The notes under the pieces were generated by a model that saw only the letters and a list, made by a program, of their open reading frames with translations, made no database searches and was not told where the DNA came from. From DATMBL01 sp050735975 (lineage in GTDB: Bacteria > Desulfobacterota > Binatia > UBA9968): 23,359 nucleotides of DNA. The position numbers and the translations under genes are program-made. This document shows, one piece after another, positions 1-8,653 of this stretch (within the stretch, counting starts at the first letter, position 1; each line of letters begins with the position of its first letter). The stretch is taken from NCBI GenBank assembly GCA_050735975.1, contig JBOHVS010000136.1, positions 1 to 23,359 of the forward strand. Direction: 5' to 3'.

Positions 1-2
1 TC

Positions 3-3000
3 GCGGTCGTCTACGAGGACAAGCAGCTCACTTACCGAGAGTTAAACCACCGGGCCAATCAGCTCGCGCACTACCTAAGAAAGCTCGGCGTGGGACCCGA
101 AGTGCTGGTCGGCATTTGCATGGAACGTTCTTTGGAAATGGTCGTGAGTGCGCTGGCAATCCTTAAAGCTGGCGGAGCCTACGTACCGTTGGACCCGGCT
201 TATCCGAAGGAACGCTTGGCCTTTATGTTGGAGGATGCCCAAGCCAAAGTGCTGTTAACCGGGCAGGAATCGGCGGCAGGGCTGCCGGCGCACACTGCAG
301 AGGTGGTTTGCCTGGACACAGACCGGGCCGTCATCGCGCGCGAAGATGAAGCAAACCCAGTCCGCACGGTCAACGCCGATAATTTAGTCTACGTGATCTA
401 CACATCGGGTTCGACGGGCAGACCCAAGGCAGTTGCGTTGTCCCACCGGGCGCTCGCGAATCTCATTGTGTGGCAGTCTCGGCACGCAAGGGGGAAGGAA
501 ACGCTAAGGACGCTGCAGTTCACGTCATTGAGTTTCGATGTCAGCTTTCAGGAGATCTTCACAACCTGGTGCTCGGGTGGGACCTTGGTCATGGTCCCAG
601 AATCTTTGCGGCGCGACGTCAACAGCCTGGCGCGCTTTATAGCAGATAAGCACATCAACAGGCTTTTCTTGCCTTTTGTCCAACTGCAACAGCTGGCGGC
701 GGCGATCACCGCCGGGAATCAGCCGTTTTTGGCTCTTAGGGAGGTCATCACCGCCGGCGAGCAGCTCCATATCACCCAGCCCATTGTTGGCTTATTCAGC
801 CGGTTGAGAGATTGCTCTTTGCATAATCAGTACGGACCGTCCGAGAGCCATGTGGTGACCGCCTTTGCTCTGACCGGACCGGCAAAGGATTGGCCCCCGC
901 TCCCGCCTATTGGCCGCCCGATTGCCAACAGCCAAATTTATCTGCTGGACCGCCACCTGCAGCCCGTTCCAACGGGTGTCAGTGGCGAGCTGTACATCGG
1001 CGGTTGCGGCCTGGCTCGTGGTTATCTCAATCGTCCCGACCTCACCGCGGAGAAGTTTATTCCGCACCCGTTCAGCCACGAATCTGGCCAGCGACTGTAT
1101 AACACTGGAGACCTGGCCCGCTATCTTGCTGACGGCAATATTGAATTTCTCGGGCGGATCGACCATCAGGTGAAGGTGCGCGGTTTCCGCATCGAGCCAG
1201 GGGAAATCGAGGTGACTCTGAGACAACATAGGTCTGTGCGCGAAGCCGTGGTTATCGCTCGAGAAGACGACGACAATGGTGAATGTGGAATTCAGTATAC
1301 GAATGGTGACGGTAAAAATCCGCAATTCGCAATCCGCAATTCGCAATCCACAGGCAAACGCTTGGTAGCCTATGTTGTTTCGAATCATGAACTGGCACCC
1401 GGAACCAGTGAACTGCGTAGTTTTCTCAAAGAAAAGCTTCCCGACTACATGGTTCCGTTGGCCTTTGTGTTCCTGGACGGTTTACCGCTGAACCCCAACG
1501 GCAAAGTGGATCACCGCGCGCTGCCGGCCCCCGATCAGAGCAGGCCGGAACTGGAAAATCCTTTCATGGCACCCCGCACGTCGATTGAGAAAACTCTCGC
1601 AAGCATCTGGATTGAAGTCTTCAAACTAGACCGGATCGGTATCCACGACAACTTCTTTGATCTCGGCGGACACTCTCTACTGGCAACACAAGTTATCTCC
1701 CGGTTGCGCGAAGCCTTGCAAACGGAGCTGCCGCTGCGCCGGCTCTTTGAAAAACCTACCATACATGGTCTTGCGCTCTGTGCAGAGGAAGAACTCCGGT
1801 CAAACGGCAAAAAACCTGCCGCGAGCCCGGGTCCCATCGCGCGCGTTGCACGCGCGCACGGCGAAAAATCTTCGCCTTTGCTGCAGATCGAGCGGCGCCC
1901 ATTGCTCGCTCTGGTGGCCGCAGGGAAGATTCCGCCTGTTGATGCAGCCGCGTTGAGCTATTTTCCGAACGAGATCTTGGAAAATTTAGTTTTGAGTCGT
2001 GATGAGGTGATTCATGATTGGTGTGGCGACATGCCACTGTTCAATGCCGTTATGGAAACCTCCTTGGGTAGGATGGCTCTGATCGTTTTGCCTCGTTTTA
2101 GAGACGAGCTCTACGAGAACCAGGACGATCTGGTCAAAGAGATCCTGGAGGCGCTGGAGGTCGCCGGAATGATCGGCGCTCGCGCGGTTTCGCTGACCGG
2201 TCTCATTCCGTCGGCGACTGATAATGGTCGGGCTGTTGAAAGGACGATCAACGGACGGCAAGACCTGCCAGTGATTTCCCGAGCGCAGGCAACGACTACC
2301 GCTGCAGTGGTCTTAACCATTAAAAGGATTTTGCAAGATGGCGGCAGGAACATGGCCCAAGAACACGTTGCATTTCTGGGCAGGAGCGCCATCGGACTCA
2401 CAGCTCTGCGCCTCATGCTGAAACGCCTCTCACATCCCAAGACCCTCATGATTTGGGACGCTTATGGTGAGTCCGATGGGACAGAAGAGATTAGGGATCA
2501 AATCGTGAATTCATTGGGATTTAAAGGATCTTTTGAACTGATCGAATCGCGCGGAAAAGTGCCGCGGGAAGTCTACGATGCCAGCATGATGTTAGGGGTA
2601 ACTAACGTGCCGGATCTGTTGGACCTAGCAACGGTCAAGCCGGGGACAACGATCGTTGACATCTCGGCCTCCCACTGTTTCAACCCGCATGATGCGGCCC
2701 GGCGCCTGGAGATCCATGAAGATATACTTTTCAGCGAGGGTGGAGTGCTACAGTTGCCCAGTCCGATCCGTCGAATCAAATACTTGCCGCGCCACATGGA
2801 AGAGAGGGTGGATCGGTCTCCCGTCGAAACGCTTACCGATCGGAACCCCTGTCAGATCGGTAGTTGCGCTCTGTCAAGCCTGCTTTCGTCTCGGTTTGCC
2901 GAGCTCACGCCAATAGCCGATTCCGTTGATGACGACTCATGCGCGATGCACTACCAACTCCTTGGCGAGCTGGAATGTCAGGCGGCCGACCTGCACTACG

Positions 3001-3062
3001 GTGAGTTTATCTTGCCTGAGCATTCGATTCAGAACTTTAGGAAACGGTTCGGCCATTTCTGA
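3..3062 (+). CDS. NRPS C-terminal part (5' truncated): A-PCP plus AAR-like reductase domain
   Basis: The reading frame is open from the left edge, so the start lies upstream; the ATG at nt 90 is internal to the A domain. The visible protein is 1019 residues. The A domain has A3 YTSGSTGRPK near residue 133 and the A10 Lys in NGKVDHR. Manual alignment to GrsA gives the specificity code DVQFIAQVV, which resembles proline/4-methylproline codes (DVQxIAHVV) with Gln for His. The carrier protein has DLGGHSLL, with Ser558 as the phosphopantetheine site. Residues about 625-1015 are neither C, E, TE nor the usual SDR-type reductase. They resemble cyanobacterial acyl-ACP reductase: a Rossmann-like segment VAFLGRSAIG, an ISRAQATTTAA stretch, EGGVLQLP, a CALSSLL segment whose Cys955 lines up with the AAR catalytic Cys, and a closing HYGEFILPE. 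I infer thioester reduction to an aldehyde. A degenerate repeat-derived insert occupies residues about 423-449. The next NRPS gene starts 17 nt downstream. Confidence 0.9.
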   Translation, partial: AVVYEDKQLTYRELNHRANQLAHYLRKLGVGPEVLVGICMERSLEMVVSALAILKAGGAYVPLDPAYPKERLAFMLEDAQAKVLLTGQESAAGLPAHTAEVVCLDTDRAVIAREDEANPVRTVNADNLVYVIYTSGSTGRPKAVALSHRALANLIVWQSRHARGKETLRTLQFTSLSFDVSFQEIFTTWCSGGTLVMVPESLRRDVNSLARFIADKHINRLFLPFVQLQQLAAAITAGNQPFLALREVITAGEQLHITQPIVGLFSRLRDCSLHNQYGPSESHVVTAFALTGPAKDWPPLPPIGRPIANSQIYLLDRHLQPVPTGVSGELYIGGCGLARGYLNRPDLTAEKFIPHPFSHESGQRLYNTGDLARYLADGNIEFLGRIDHQVKVRGFRIEPGEIEVTLRQHRSVREAVVIAREDDDNGECGIQYTNGDGKNPQFAIRNSQSTGKRLVAYVVSNHELAPGTSELRSFLKEKLPDYMVPLAFVFLDGLPLNPNGKVDHRALPAPDQSRPELENPFMAPRTSIEKTLASIWIEVFKLDRIGIHDNFFDLGGHSLLATQVISRLREALQTELPLRRLFEKPTIHGLALCAEEELRSNGKKPAASPGPIARVARAHGEKSSPLLQIERRPLLALVAAGKIPPVDAAALSYFPNEILENLVLSRDEVIHDWCGDMPLFNAVMETSLGRMALIVLPRFRDELYENQDDLVKEILEALEVAGMIGARAVSLTGLIPSATDNGRAVERTINGRQDLPVISRAQATTTAAVVLTIKRILQDGGRNMAQEHVAFLGRSAIGLTALRLMLKRLSHPKTLMIWDAYGESDGTEEIRDQIVNSLGFKGSFELIESRGKVPREVYDASMMLGVTNVPDLLDLATVKPGTTIVDISASHCFNPHDAARRLEIHEDILFSEGGVLQLPSPIRRIKYLPRHMEERVDRSPVETLTDRNPCQIGSCALSSLLSSRFAELTPIADSVDDDSCAMHYQLLGELECQAADLHYGEFILPEHSIQNFRKRFGHF
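1272..1348. repeat. 7-nt-period repeat insert inside an A domain
   Basis: At 1321-1348 four 7-mers follow head to tail, alternating CGCAATT and CGCAATC. The flanking 1272-1320 is a more degraded 7-nt pattern (CAATGGTGAATG, GAATGGTGACGG). The insert is translated as about 26 low-complexity residues between the conserved segments VVIARED and KRLVAYVV, which are normally only a few residues apart. It keeps the frame. Confidence 0.75.
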
Positions 3063-3079
3063 GAGACCTTTGTCGCTTT

Positions 3080-6000
3080 ATGCTCGACCTCCGCGCCGAC
3101 CAGGCCTTCGTTTTCCCGCTTTCCTTTGCCCAGCAGCGTCTCTGGTTTATCGAGCAACTGGAGCCGGGGACAGGCGTCTACAATATACCTGTGGCTTACC
3201 GGCTAAGCGGGGCGCTTAGCCTGGTCGCGCTAGAGCGAAGCCTGAACGGGATCGTGTGCCGTCACGAGATTCTGCGCACCACCTTTGCAGTCTCCGACAA
3301 CGAACCGGTGCAAATCATTGCGACCCACTCAAAAATAAAAGCGCAGTTCATGGATCTCGGTCATCTCTCCGGGGCTGCCGTTGAAGCCGAGGCAATGCGC
3401 TTTGTTTCTCAGGAATCCTGCAAACCTTTCGATCTCTCTCAGGGTCCGCTCCTGCGCGCGAGCGTGCTGCGACTGGCTGAAGAAGAGCACATCCTCGTTG
3501 TCGTTCTCCACCATATAGTCTCGGATGGCTGGTCTCTAGCGGTGCTCTTCCGCGAGATCGCCGCTCTCTACGAAGCCTTCTTGCAAGAAAAACCCTCGCC
3601 GCTCCCGGATCTCCCCATCCAGTACGCGGATTTTTCCGTCTGGCAGAGAGGATGGCTGCAAGGAGAGACTCTCCAAACGGAGCTTTCGTACTGGAGAAAA
3701 CAGCTCGAGAACGTGCCGCAACTGCTTGAACTGCCGCCCGACCGTCCCAGACCACCGGTGCAAACATGTAACGGCGCCGAGCAAACCCTTGTGCTTTCCA
3801 AGGCCTTGACCGGCGCGCTCTATGCTTTGAGCCGGCGTGAAAACGTCACGCTATTCATGACCCTCCTCGTCGCATTTCAGGCGCTGCTCTATCGGTACAC
3901 GGGCCAGGAAGATATCGTGGTCGGCGCTCCGTTCGCCAACCGCAATCGGCGTGAGATTGAGGGACTGATCGGGTTTTTCGCCAATACTTTGCCCTTGCGC
4001 GCCAATCTAGCCGGTAACCCGACTTTCCTGGGACTGTTGGGACAAGTACGCGAGGTCTGCTTGGGAGCGTATGCTCACCAGGATCTTCCTTTTGAAGGAC
4101 TGGTTGAAGAATTGCAGCCCGAACGGGACTTGAGCCGCACTCCGCTGTTTCAGGCGATGTTTGTTCTACAGGAGAAAACCAAACCGGTGCTGGAATTGCC
4201 GGGGCTGACTTTGACGGCGCTGAAAATAGACCGGGGAAGCTCCAAGTTCGACTTGACCCTCGAATTGACTGAAAGAGAGGAAGAGCTGTGGTCAGCCATA
4301 GTGTACAACACCGACCTCTTTGACGATGCTCGTATGATTCGCATGCTCGGGCACTGGCGGACTTTGTTGGAAAGCATCGTAGCTGATCCAGGGCAGCATC
4401 TTTCGGAGTTGCTTATCTTAACAGAGAAGGAACGGGAGCAGCTCCTGGTGGAGTGGAACGATACTTATGCAGACTACGGCGAGAAGCGTTGTATCCACGA
4501 GTTTTTTGAAGCTCAGGTGGAACGTACGCCGGAGGCTGTGGCGGTCGTGGATGGAAACAAGCAGCTGACCTACCGGGAACTGAATCAACGGGCCAACCAG
4601 CTGGCGCACTATCTCCGAAAGTCGGGAGTGGGACCTGAAGTGCTGGTAGGCATCTGCGTGGAGCGCTCGCTAGAGATGGTGGTAGGGGAGTTGGCTATCC
4701 TCAAAGCTGGCGGCGCCTTTGTGCCTTTCGATCCGAACTACCCTGAGGAACGCCTGGCCTTCATGCTCCAGGATACCCAGGCGCCTGTGCTGTTAACTCA
4801 CAGTAAATTCCTCGAACAGCTGCCCGAGAAAGGGGCTGACAGGAGACTGACGACCGGCCGAGACGGACCGGCGACAGAAGACGGAGGAGCGATAAAAACA
4901 GAGTCTGCGCTTGGCCCAGCTGACATCCGCAGTTCGCGATCCGCTATCGGCAATCCAACTGTGGTGTGTCTCGACACCGAATGGGAACTTATTGCTCGGG
5001 AGAACGAGATAAACCCACGGAGCAGTGTAACTGCGGAAAACCTGGCCTATGTGATCTACACCTCGGGCTCTACCGGCAAACCCAAGGGTGTGGCAATTCA
5101 ACATGCCGGGGTCGCCAATCTTATGGCTTGGCTCCAGCGCGTTCATGGCGTGACACCAGACGATCGAGCCACGCTGGTAGCGTCGCCGGCATTCGACGCC
5201 TCCGTCTGGGAGCTGTGGCCTTACCTGGCTGCCGGAGCCAGCGTTCATATTGTAGATGAAGAAATTCTCATGTCTCCGCCCAAGCTTTTGCAATGGTTTG
5301 GGGCCAAAGACATAAGCATTTCTTTTCTCCCCACTCCCCTTGCCGAAGCCGTTTTAGAGGAACCGTGGCCGAGCGGTCTGGCCTTGCGCGCCTTGCTGAC
5401 AGGAGGGGATAAGCTACACCGGAGCCCGCGGAAAACTCTACCGTTCCGTTTCGTAAACAAGTACGGACCAACGGAAAACTCCGCGGTGACGACTTGGGCT
5501 CCAGTTGCTACCGGAACAGAGACCGATATCCCTCCGCCCATTGGCCGCCCCATTGCCAACAACCAGGTGTACCTGCTGGACCGGTATCTGAATCCGGTTC
5601 CCATCGGAATTTGTGGCGAGCTGTTTATCGGTGGTGATGGGCTTGCCCGAGGTTATCTCAATCGACCCGAGCTGACTTCGGAGAAGTTCGTTCCCAATCC
5701 CTTCAGTGATCAGCCAGGCACGCGGCTGTACAGGACCGGAGACCTGGCACGCTATCTCCCCGATGGGAACATCGAATTTTTGGGACGGATCGACCATCAG
5801 GTAAAGATCCGCGGCTTCCGCATCGAGCTCGGCGAAATCGAAGTAACGCTCGGGCAACACCCGGCTGTGCGGGAGGTTGTGGTCCTGGCCCGGGAGGATG
5901 CAGGTCGCGATAAACGCCTCGTAGCCTATGTGGTTCCTAACCAGGACCTATCTTTCTCTACCAGTGAACTGCGTAACTTTCTCAAGAACAAGTTACCCGA

Positions 6001-7564
6001 ATACATGGTACCCGCTTCCTTTGTGATGCTTGAAGCGCTACCACTGACTCCAAATGGGAAGGTGAACCGCTCGACGCTTCGTGCGCCCGGCGGTGCCGGA
6101 CCCGAGTTAGAAATAAGCTTTGTGGCTCCCTCTACCCCTGTCGAGACCATTCTTGAGCGGATCTGGTCCGAGATGCTTAAGCTCAAGCGAGTCGGCGTTC
6201 ACGACAACTTCTTTGAACTGGGCGGAGATTCCATCCTCAGCCTCCAAATCATCGCCAGAGCCAATCAGGCCGGGCTTCGGCTGACCCCGAAGCAATTTTT
6301 TCAGCACCAGACGATCGCCGAGTTGGCGGCGGTGGCGGGCGCAACCCCGGCCATTCACGCCGAACAAGACGTGGTGACGGGCCCTGTACCCCTCATACCC
6401 ATCCAGCACTGGTTCTTTGAACAAGAGCTTCCTGAGCCCAACCACTGGAACACGGCGATGCTGCTTGAAGCGCGCCAGGCTCTTGATCCTGCTCTGTTGG
6501 CGAGAGTGATGCGACACCTGCTTGGGCATCATGATGCGCTACGATTGCGCTTTACCCACGGCGAATCGGGCTGGCAGCAGTTCAACGCCGCTCCTGATCC
6601 CGGGGCCCCCTTCTCACGAGTGGATTTGTCTACGGTACCGGAATCAGAGCAAGGACCTTTGATGGAGGCGACCGCGGCCGAACTGCAGGCGAGCTTGAAC
6701 CTTTTAGAGGGGCCTCTCTTGCGAGTGGCGCTGTTTGAACTTGGCGCTGACAAACCGAGCCGCCTACTGATCATCATCCATCACCTGGCGGTCGACGGTG
6801 TCTCATGGCGCATCCTTCTGGAGGATCTCGAGACGGCTTATCGACAGATCAACCATGGTGAGTCCATACAACTTTCGCCAAAAACCACCTCTTTTAAGCT
6901 CTGGGCGGCGCGCCTGACGGAGTACGCTCAATCGGCGGTGCTTCAGAAGGAGCTAGACTATTGGCTCGCGCGACCGTGGACAAGGTTCTCTCCTTTGCCG
7001 GTGGACTTTCCGGAAGGCCGGTCCCGTAACACTGTGGCGTCAGCCCGTAGGGTATCCGTGTGCCTTAGCGTTGAGGAGACGAGGACATTGTTGCAGGAGG
7101 TCCCAGAGATCCATCACGCCCAGATCAATGATGTACTACTTACGGCTCTCGTGCGCGCTTTTTCGCGATGGACCGGATCGCCGTCGCTGTTGGTTGACCT
7201 GGAGGCTCACGGGCGGGAGGAGATCTATGAAGAGGTGGATTTGTCGCGCACGATGGGTTGGTTTACGACCATCTTTCCGGTGTTATTGAGCTTGGAAGAA
7301 CCTTGCCATCCGGGAGAGGCTTTGAAATCGATTAGGGAACAACTCGGGCGTATCCCGAATCGGGGTATCGGTTATGGATCATTGCGCTTTCTCAGCCGAG
7401 ACGCGGCTGTCGCTGCGATGCTGAAAAGACTGCCTCAACCGGAGGTGAGCTTTAACTACCTGGGCCAGTTTGACCAGGTGTTCACCGAGACTTCTTTGTT
7501 TCGATTGACTAAGGATGGCAGTGGTCCAGCCACAGCCGGAAGGGACGCCGGAGACATCTCGTGA
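3080..7564 (+). CDS. NRPS module C-A-PCP-E (leucine-like specificity; E domain frameshifted)
   Basis: This 1494-residue module starts directly at the condensation domain (SFAQQRLWF near residue 14; active site HHIVSDGW with His144, His145 and Asp149). The A domain has A3 YTSGSTGKPK at about 660; its manually aligned code DAWFLGKAV is closest to leucine codes such as DAWFLGNVV. The carrier Ser1051 sits in ELGGDSIL. The epimerization domain runs from about 1105 and shows PIQHWFF, HHLAVDGVSWR (His1234, His1235), SRTMGWFTT, GIGYGSLRF and FNYLGQFD at 1458, so the E motifs are all present and the product residue should be D-configured. The last part of the E domain is cut off: after GSGP the frame shifts and stops at 7562-7564, and the missing C-terminal end lies in the other frame to 7809. 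An unusual insert of about 43 residues (about 583-626), built of 7-nt repeats, interrupts a variable A-domain loop. The ATG at 3080 has only a weak GAGAG upstream. Confidence 0.92.
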   Translation: MLDLRADQAFVFPLSFAQQRLWFIEQLEPGTGVYNIPVAYRLSGALSLVALERSLNGIVCRHEILRTTFAVSDNEPVQIIATHSKIKAQFMDLGHLSGAAVEAEAMRFVSQESCKPFDLSQGPLLRASVLRLAEEEHILVVVLHHIVSDGWSLAVLFREIAALYEAFLQEKPSPLPDLPIQYADFSVWQRGWLQGETLQTELSYWRKQLENVPQLLELPPDRPRPPVQTCNGAEQTLVLSKALTGALYALSRRENVTLFMTLLVAFQALLYRYTGQEDIVVGAPFANRNRREIEGLIGFFANTLPLRANLAGNPTFLGLLGQVREVCLGAYAHQDLPFEGLVEELQPERDLSRTPLFQAMFVLQEKTKPVLELPGLTLTALKIDRGSSKFDLTLELTEREEELWSAIVYNTDLFDDARMIRMLGHWRTLLESIVADPGQHLSELLILTEKEREQLLVEWNDTYADYGEKRCIHEFFEAQVERTPEAVAVVDGNKQLTYRELNQRANQLAHYLRKSGVGPEVLVGICVERSLEMVVGELAILKAGGAFVPFDPNYPEERLAFMLQDTQAPVLLTHSKFLEQLPEKGADRRLTTGRDGPATEDGGAIKTESALGPADIRSSRSAIGNPTVVCLDTEWELIARENEINPRSSVTAENLAYVIYTSGSTGKPKGVAIQHAGVANLMAWLQRVHGVTPDDRATLVASPAFDASVWELWPYLAAGASVHIVDEEILMSPPKLLQWFGAKDISISFLPTPLAEAVLEEPWPSGLALRALLTGGDKLHRSPRKTLPFRFVNKYGPTENSAVTTWAPVATGTETDIPPPIGRPIANNQVYLLDRYLNPVPIGICGELFIGGDGLARGYLNRPELTSEKFVPNPFSDQPGTRLYRTGDLARYLPDGNIEFLGRIDHQVKIRGFRIELGEIEVTLGQHPAVREVVVLAREDAGRDKRLVAYVVPNQDLSFSTSELRNFLKNKLPEYMVPASFVMLEALPLTPNGKVNRSTLRAPGGAGPELEISFVAPSTPVETILERIWSEMLKLKRVGVHDNFFELGGDSILSLQIIARANQAGLRLTPKQFFQHQTIAELAAVAGATPAIHAEQDVVTGPVPLIPIQHWFFEQELPEPNHWNTAMLLEARQALDPALLARVMRHLLGHHDALRLRFTHGESGWQQFNAAPDPGAPFSRVDLSTVPESEQGPLMEATAAELQASLNLLEGPLLRVALFELGADKPSRLLIIIHHLAVDGVSWRILLEDLETAYRQINHGESIQLSPKTTSFKLWAARLTEYAQSAVLQKELDYWLARPWTRFSPLPVDFPEGRSRNTVASARRVSVCLSVEETRTLLQEVPEIHHAQINDVLLTALVRAFSRWTGSPSLLVDLEAHGREEIYEEVDLSRTMGWFTTIFPVLLSLEEPCHPGEALKSIREQLGRIPNRGIGYGSLRFLSRDAAVAAMLKRLPQPEVSFNYLGQFDQVFTETSLFRLTKDGSGPATAGRDAGDIS
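4838..4955. repeat. 7-nt-period repeat insert inside a second A domain
   Basis: Nucleotides 4838-4893 read as eight consecutive 7-mers of the kind GACNGNN (for example GACAGGA, GACCGGC, GACAGAA). Nucleotides 4928-4955 read as four more of the kind CGCNATC (CGCAGTT, CGCGATC). Together with the spacer they add about 43 residues between LEQLP and VVCLDTEWE, a variable loop that is short in the other A domains here. The frame is kept. Confidence 0.72.
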
Positions 7565-7809
7565 ATGTCGATGCGTACGTGATCGAAGCGCGGCTTAGAC
7601 TGAACTGGACATACAGCGCGAATCTGCACCGAGACTCGACAATCGAGGGTCTAGCCCAGGACTTTTTGGAGGCGGTGCAATCGCTTATTACCCGCTTCGA
7701 GCCTCTCGACGCCAAAGAGTTATCCGCAACATCGGCCCTGCAGGCCTGCGCTCTGTCTTCAGATGCTGCTTCGCTAAAATCCGCTCAGTTGAGGCCAAAA
7801 CAGGCGTAA
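7561..7809 (+). CDS. Detached C-terminal end of the epimerization domain (frameshift fragment)
   Basis: This 82-residue frame starts at a GTG that overlaps the stop of the preceding NRPS (GTGA). Its sequence continues that E domain: RLRLNWTYSANLHRDSTIEG followed by an ALAxxFLxAL-like helix is the usual end of NRPS epimerization domains. Reading frame 1 upstream of the GTG gives SHSRKGRRRHLVN, which is the normal bridge between the FNYLGQFD motif and this tail. A single missing base between nt 7528 and 7531 would therefore rejoin both parts into one protein ending at 7809. It could be a sequencing error, a real decay mutation, or a split domain made by translational coupling across the GTGA overlap. 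I see no function for it alone. Confidence 0.7.
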   Translation: MNVDAYVIEARLRLNWTYSANLHRDSTIEGLAQDFLEAVQSLITRFEPLDAKELSATSALQACALSSDAASLKSAQLRPKQA

Positions 7810-7833
7810 CTCTCTTGGGGTGGCTGGCACGGG

Positions 7834-8580
7834 ATGATTTCGTTAACTCTCGGAGACGATTTTGTTCGCCTTGCTATTCAGAGGCGCGGCTATAGCTTCG
7901 CCCTGGACAACGCAATCTGTTTATCGCCCGATATGGAAGGCCACTGGGAGGAGCTGCGAGGCGACTGGAATCATCTGCCTGCTGATGCCTGCTTGAAAGA
8001 TAGTGGTCGATACCGATTCCGGCGTTATGATCGCTTCTTCTTTCGTCCCGTCTCCGGTGACCTTAGGCCCTTACCCCACACCGCCTTCTTTCAGGGCAAA
8101 GGGTTCAACAAATTGCATGGCGGCATCAAACGCGAGTTTGCTGCATTGCGTAAACTCACCTTTGACAACATTTTCTTGCGTGAACTCATCAAGTTCGATT
8201 TTTCCCAGTTTTCTCCGAAAAGCACCACCATGCAAAAGCCCTGGGAAGTGGGCATCCATGAGATTCGGATTGTGGCGGAACCGGCAGCGGCGGGTAAGCC
8301 AACGCCAGAGGGTCCGCACCGCGACGGATACAAATTCATTGCCATGCACTTGATTAGACGGCAAAACATTCTAGGCGGAGTCACCACCATATGCGATAAG
8401 CGCAAACAACCCTTGCAGGCTCTCACGCTGCTCGATCCGTTGGATTCGGTGTATGTTGAAGACTCCCGTGTCATCCACGATGTGACGCCGATCTATTCGG
8501 AAAAAAACAACGTGCCGGGCATTCGAGACATGTTGATCGTGACTTACGACTATCATCCTCGACTGGAGAGAGAACGATGA
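7834..8580 (+). CDS. Fe(II)/2-oxoglutarate-dependent amino-acid hydroxylase (PF10014, isoleucine-4-hydroxylase type)
   Basis: The 248-residue protein has the length and metal-binding pattern of the bacterial amino-acid hydroxylase family typified by Bacillus L-isoleucine dioxygenase. The iron facial triad is His162-x-Asp164 in PHRDGYKF and His215 in SRVIHDVTP. Arg231 in RDMLIVTY is the likely 2-oxoglutarate anchor. It lacks signal peptide and membrane segments, so it should be cytoplasmic. Family members hydroxylate free aliphatic amino acids such as Ile, Leu or Val. Its position between NRPS genes suggests that it prepares a hydroxylated building block, perhaps hydroxyleucine for the leucine-like A domain just upstream, or modifies a carrier-bound residue. 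The substrate is inference. A GGGGTGG about 10 nt before the ATG may be the ribosome binding site. The stop overlaps an ATG (ATGA) opening a 20-codon frame of doubtful meaning. Confidence 0.85.
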   Translation: MISLTLGDDFVRLAIQRRGYSFALDNAICLSPDMEGHWEELRGDWNHLPADACLKDSGRYRFRRYDRFFFRPVSGDLRPLPHTAFFQGKGFNKLHGGIKREFAALRKLTFDNIFLRELIKFDFSQFSPKSTTMQKPWEVGIHEIRIVAEPAAAGKPTPEGPHRDGYKFIAMHLIRRQNILGGVTTICDKRKQPLQALTLLDPLDSVYVEDSRVIHDVTPIYSEKNNVPGIRDMLIVTYDYHPRLERER

Positions 8581-8653
8581 CTGCCCATCCGGCGTCGTTC
8601 TCCGAGCGCCTGTCAGGTCTTCAATACGTCGACACATGAGAAAGTAGCAAACC

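Noticed and set aside
1321..1348. Repeat considered as a CRISPR or direct-repeat array
   Set aside because: Units are 7 nt with no spacers.
792..1388. Long minus-strand open frame opposite the first A domain
   Set aside because: It is antisense to conserved NRPS sequence, has no family resemblance, and part of it is translated 7-nt repeat.
7825..7842. TGGCAC resembling a sigma-54 -24 box just before the dioxygenase
   Set aside because: The required GC at the -12 position is absent (TT there) and it overlaps the start codon.
8577..8639. 20-codon frame overlapping the dioxygenase stop
   Set aside because: Too short and without recognisable features to list as a gene; mentioned only alongside the 12566 frame.
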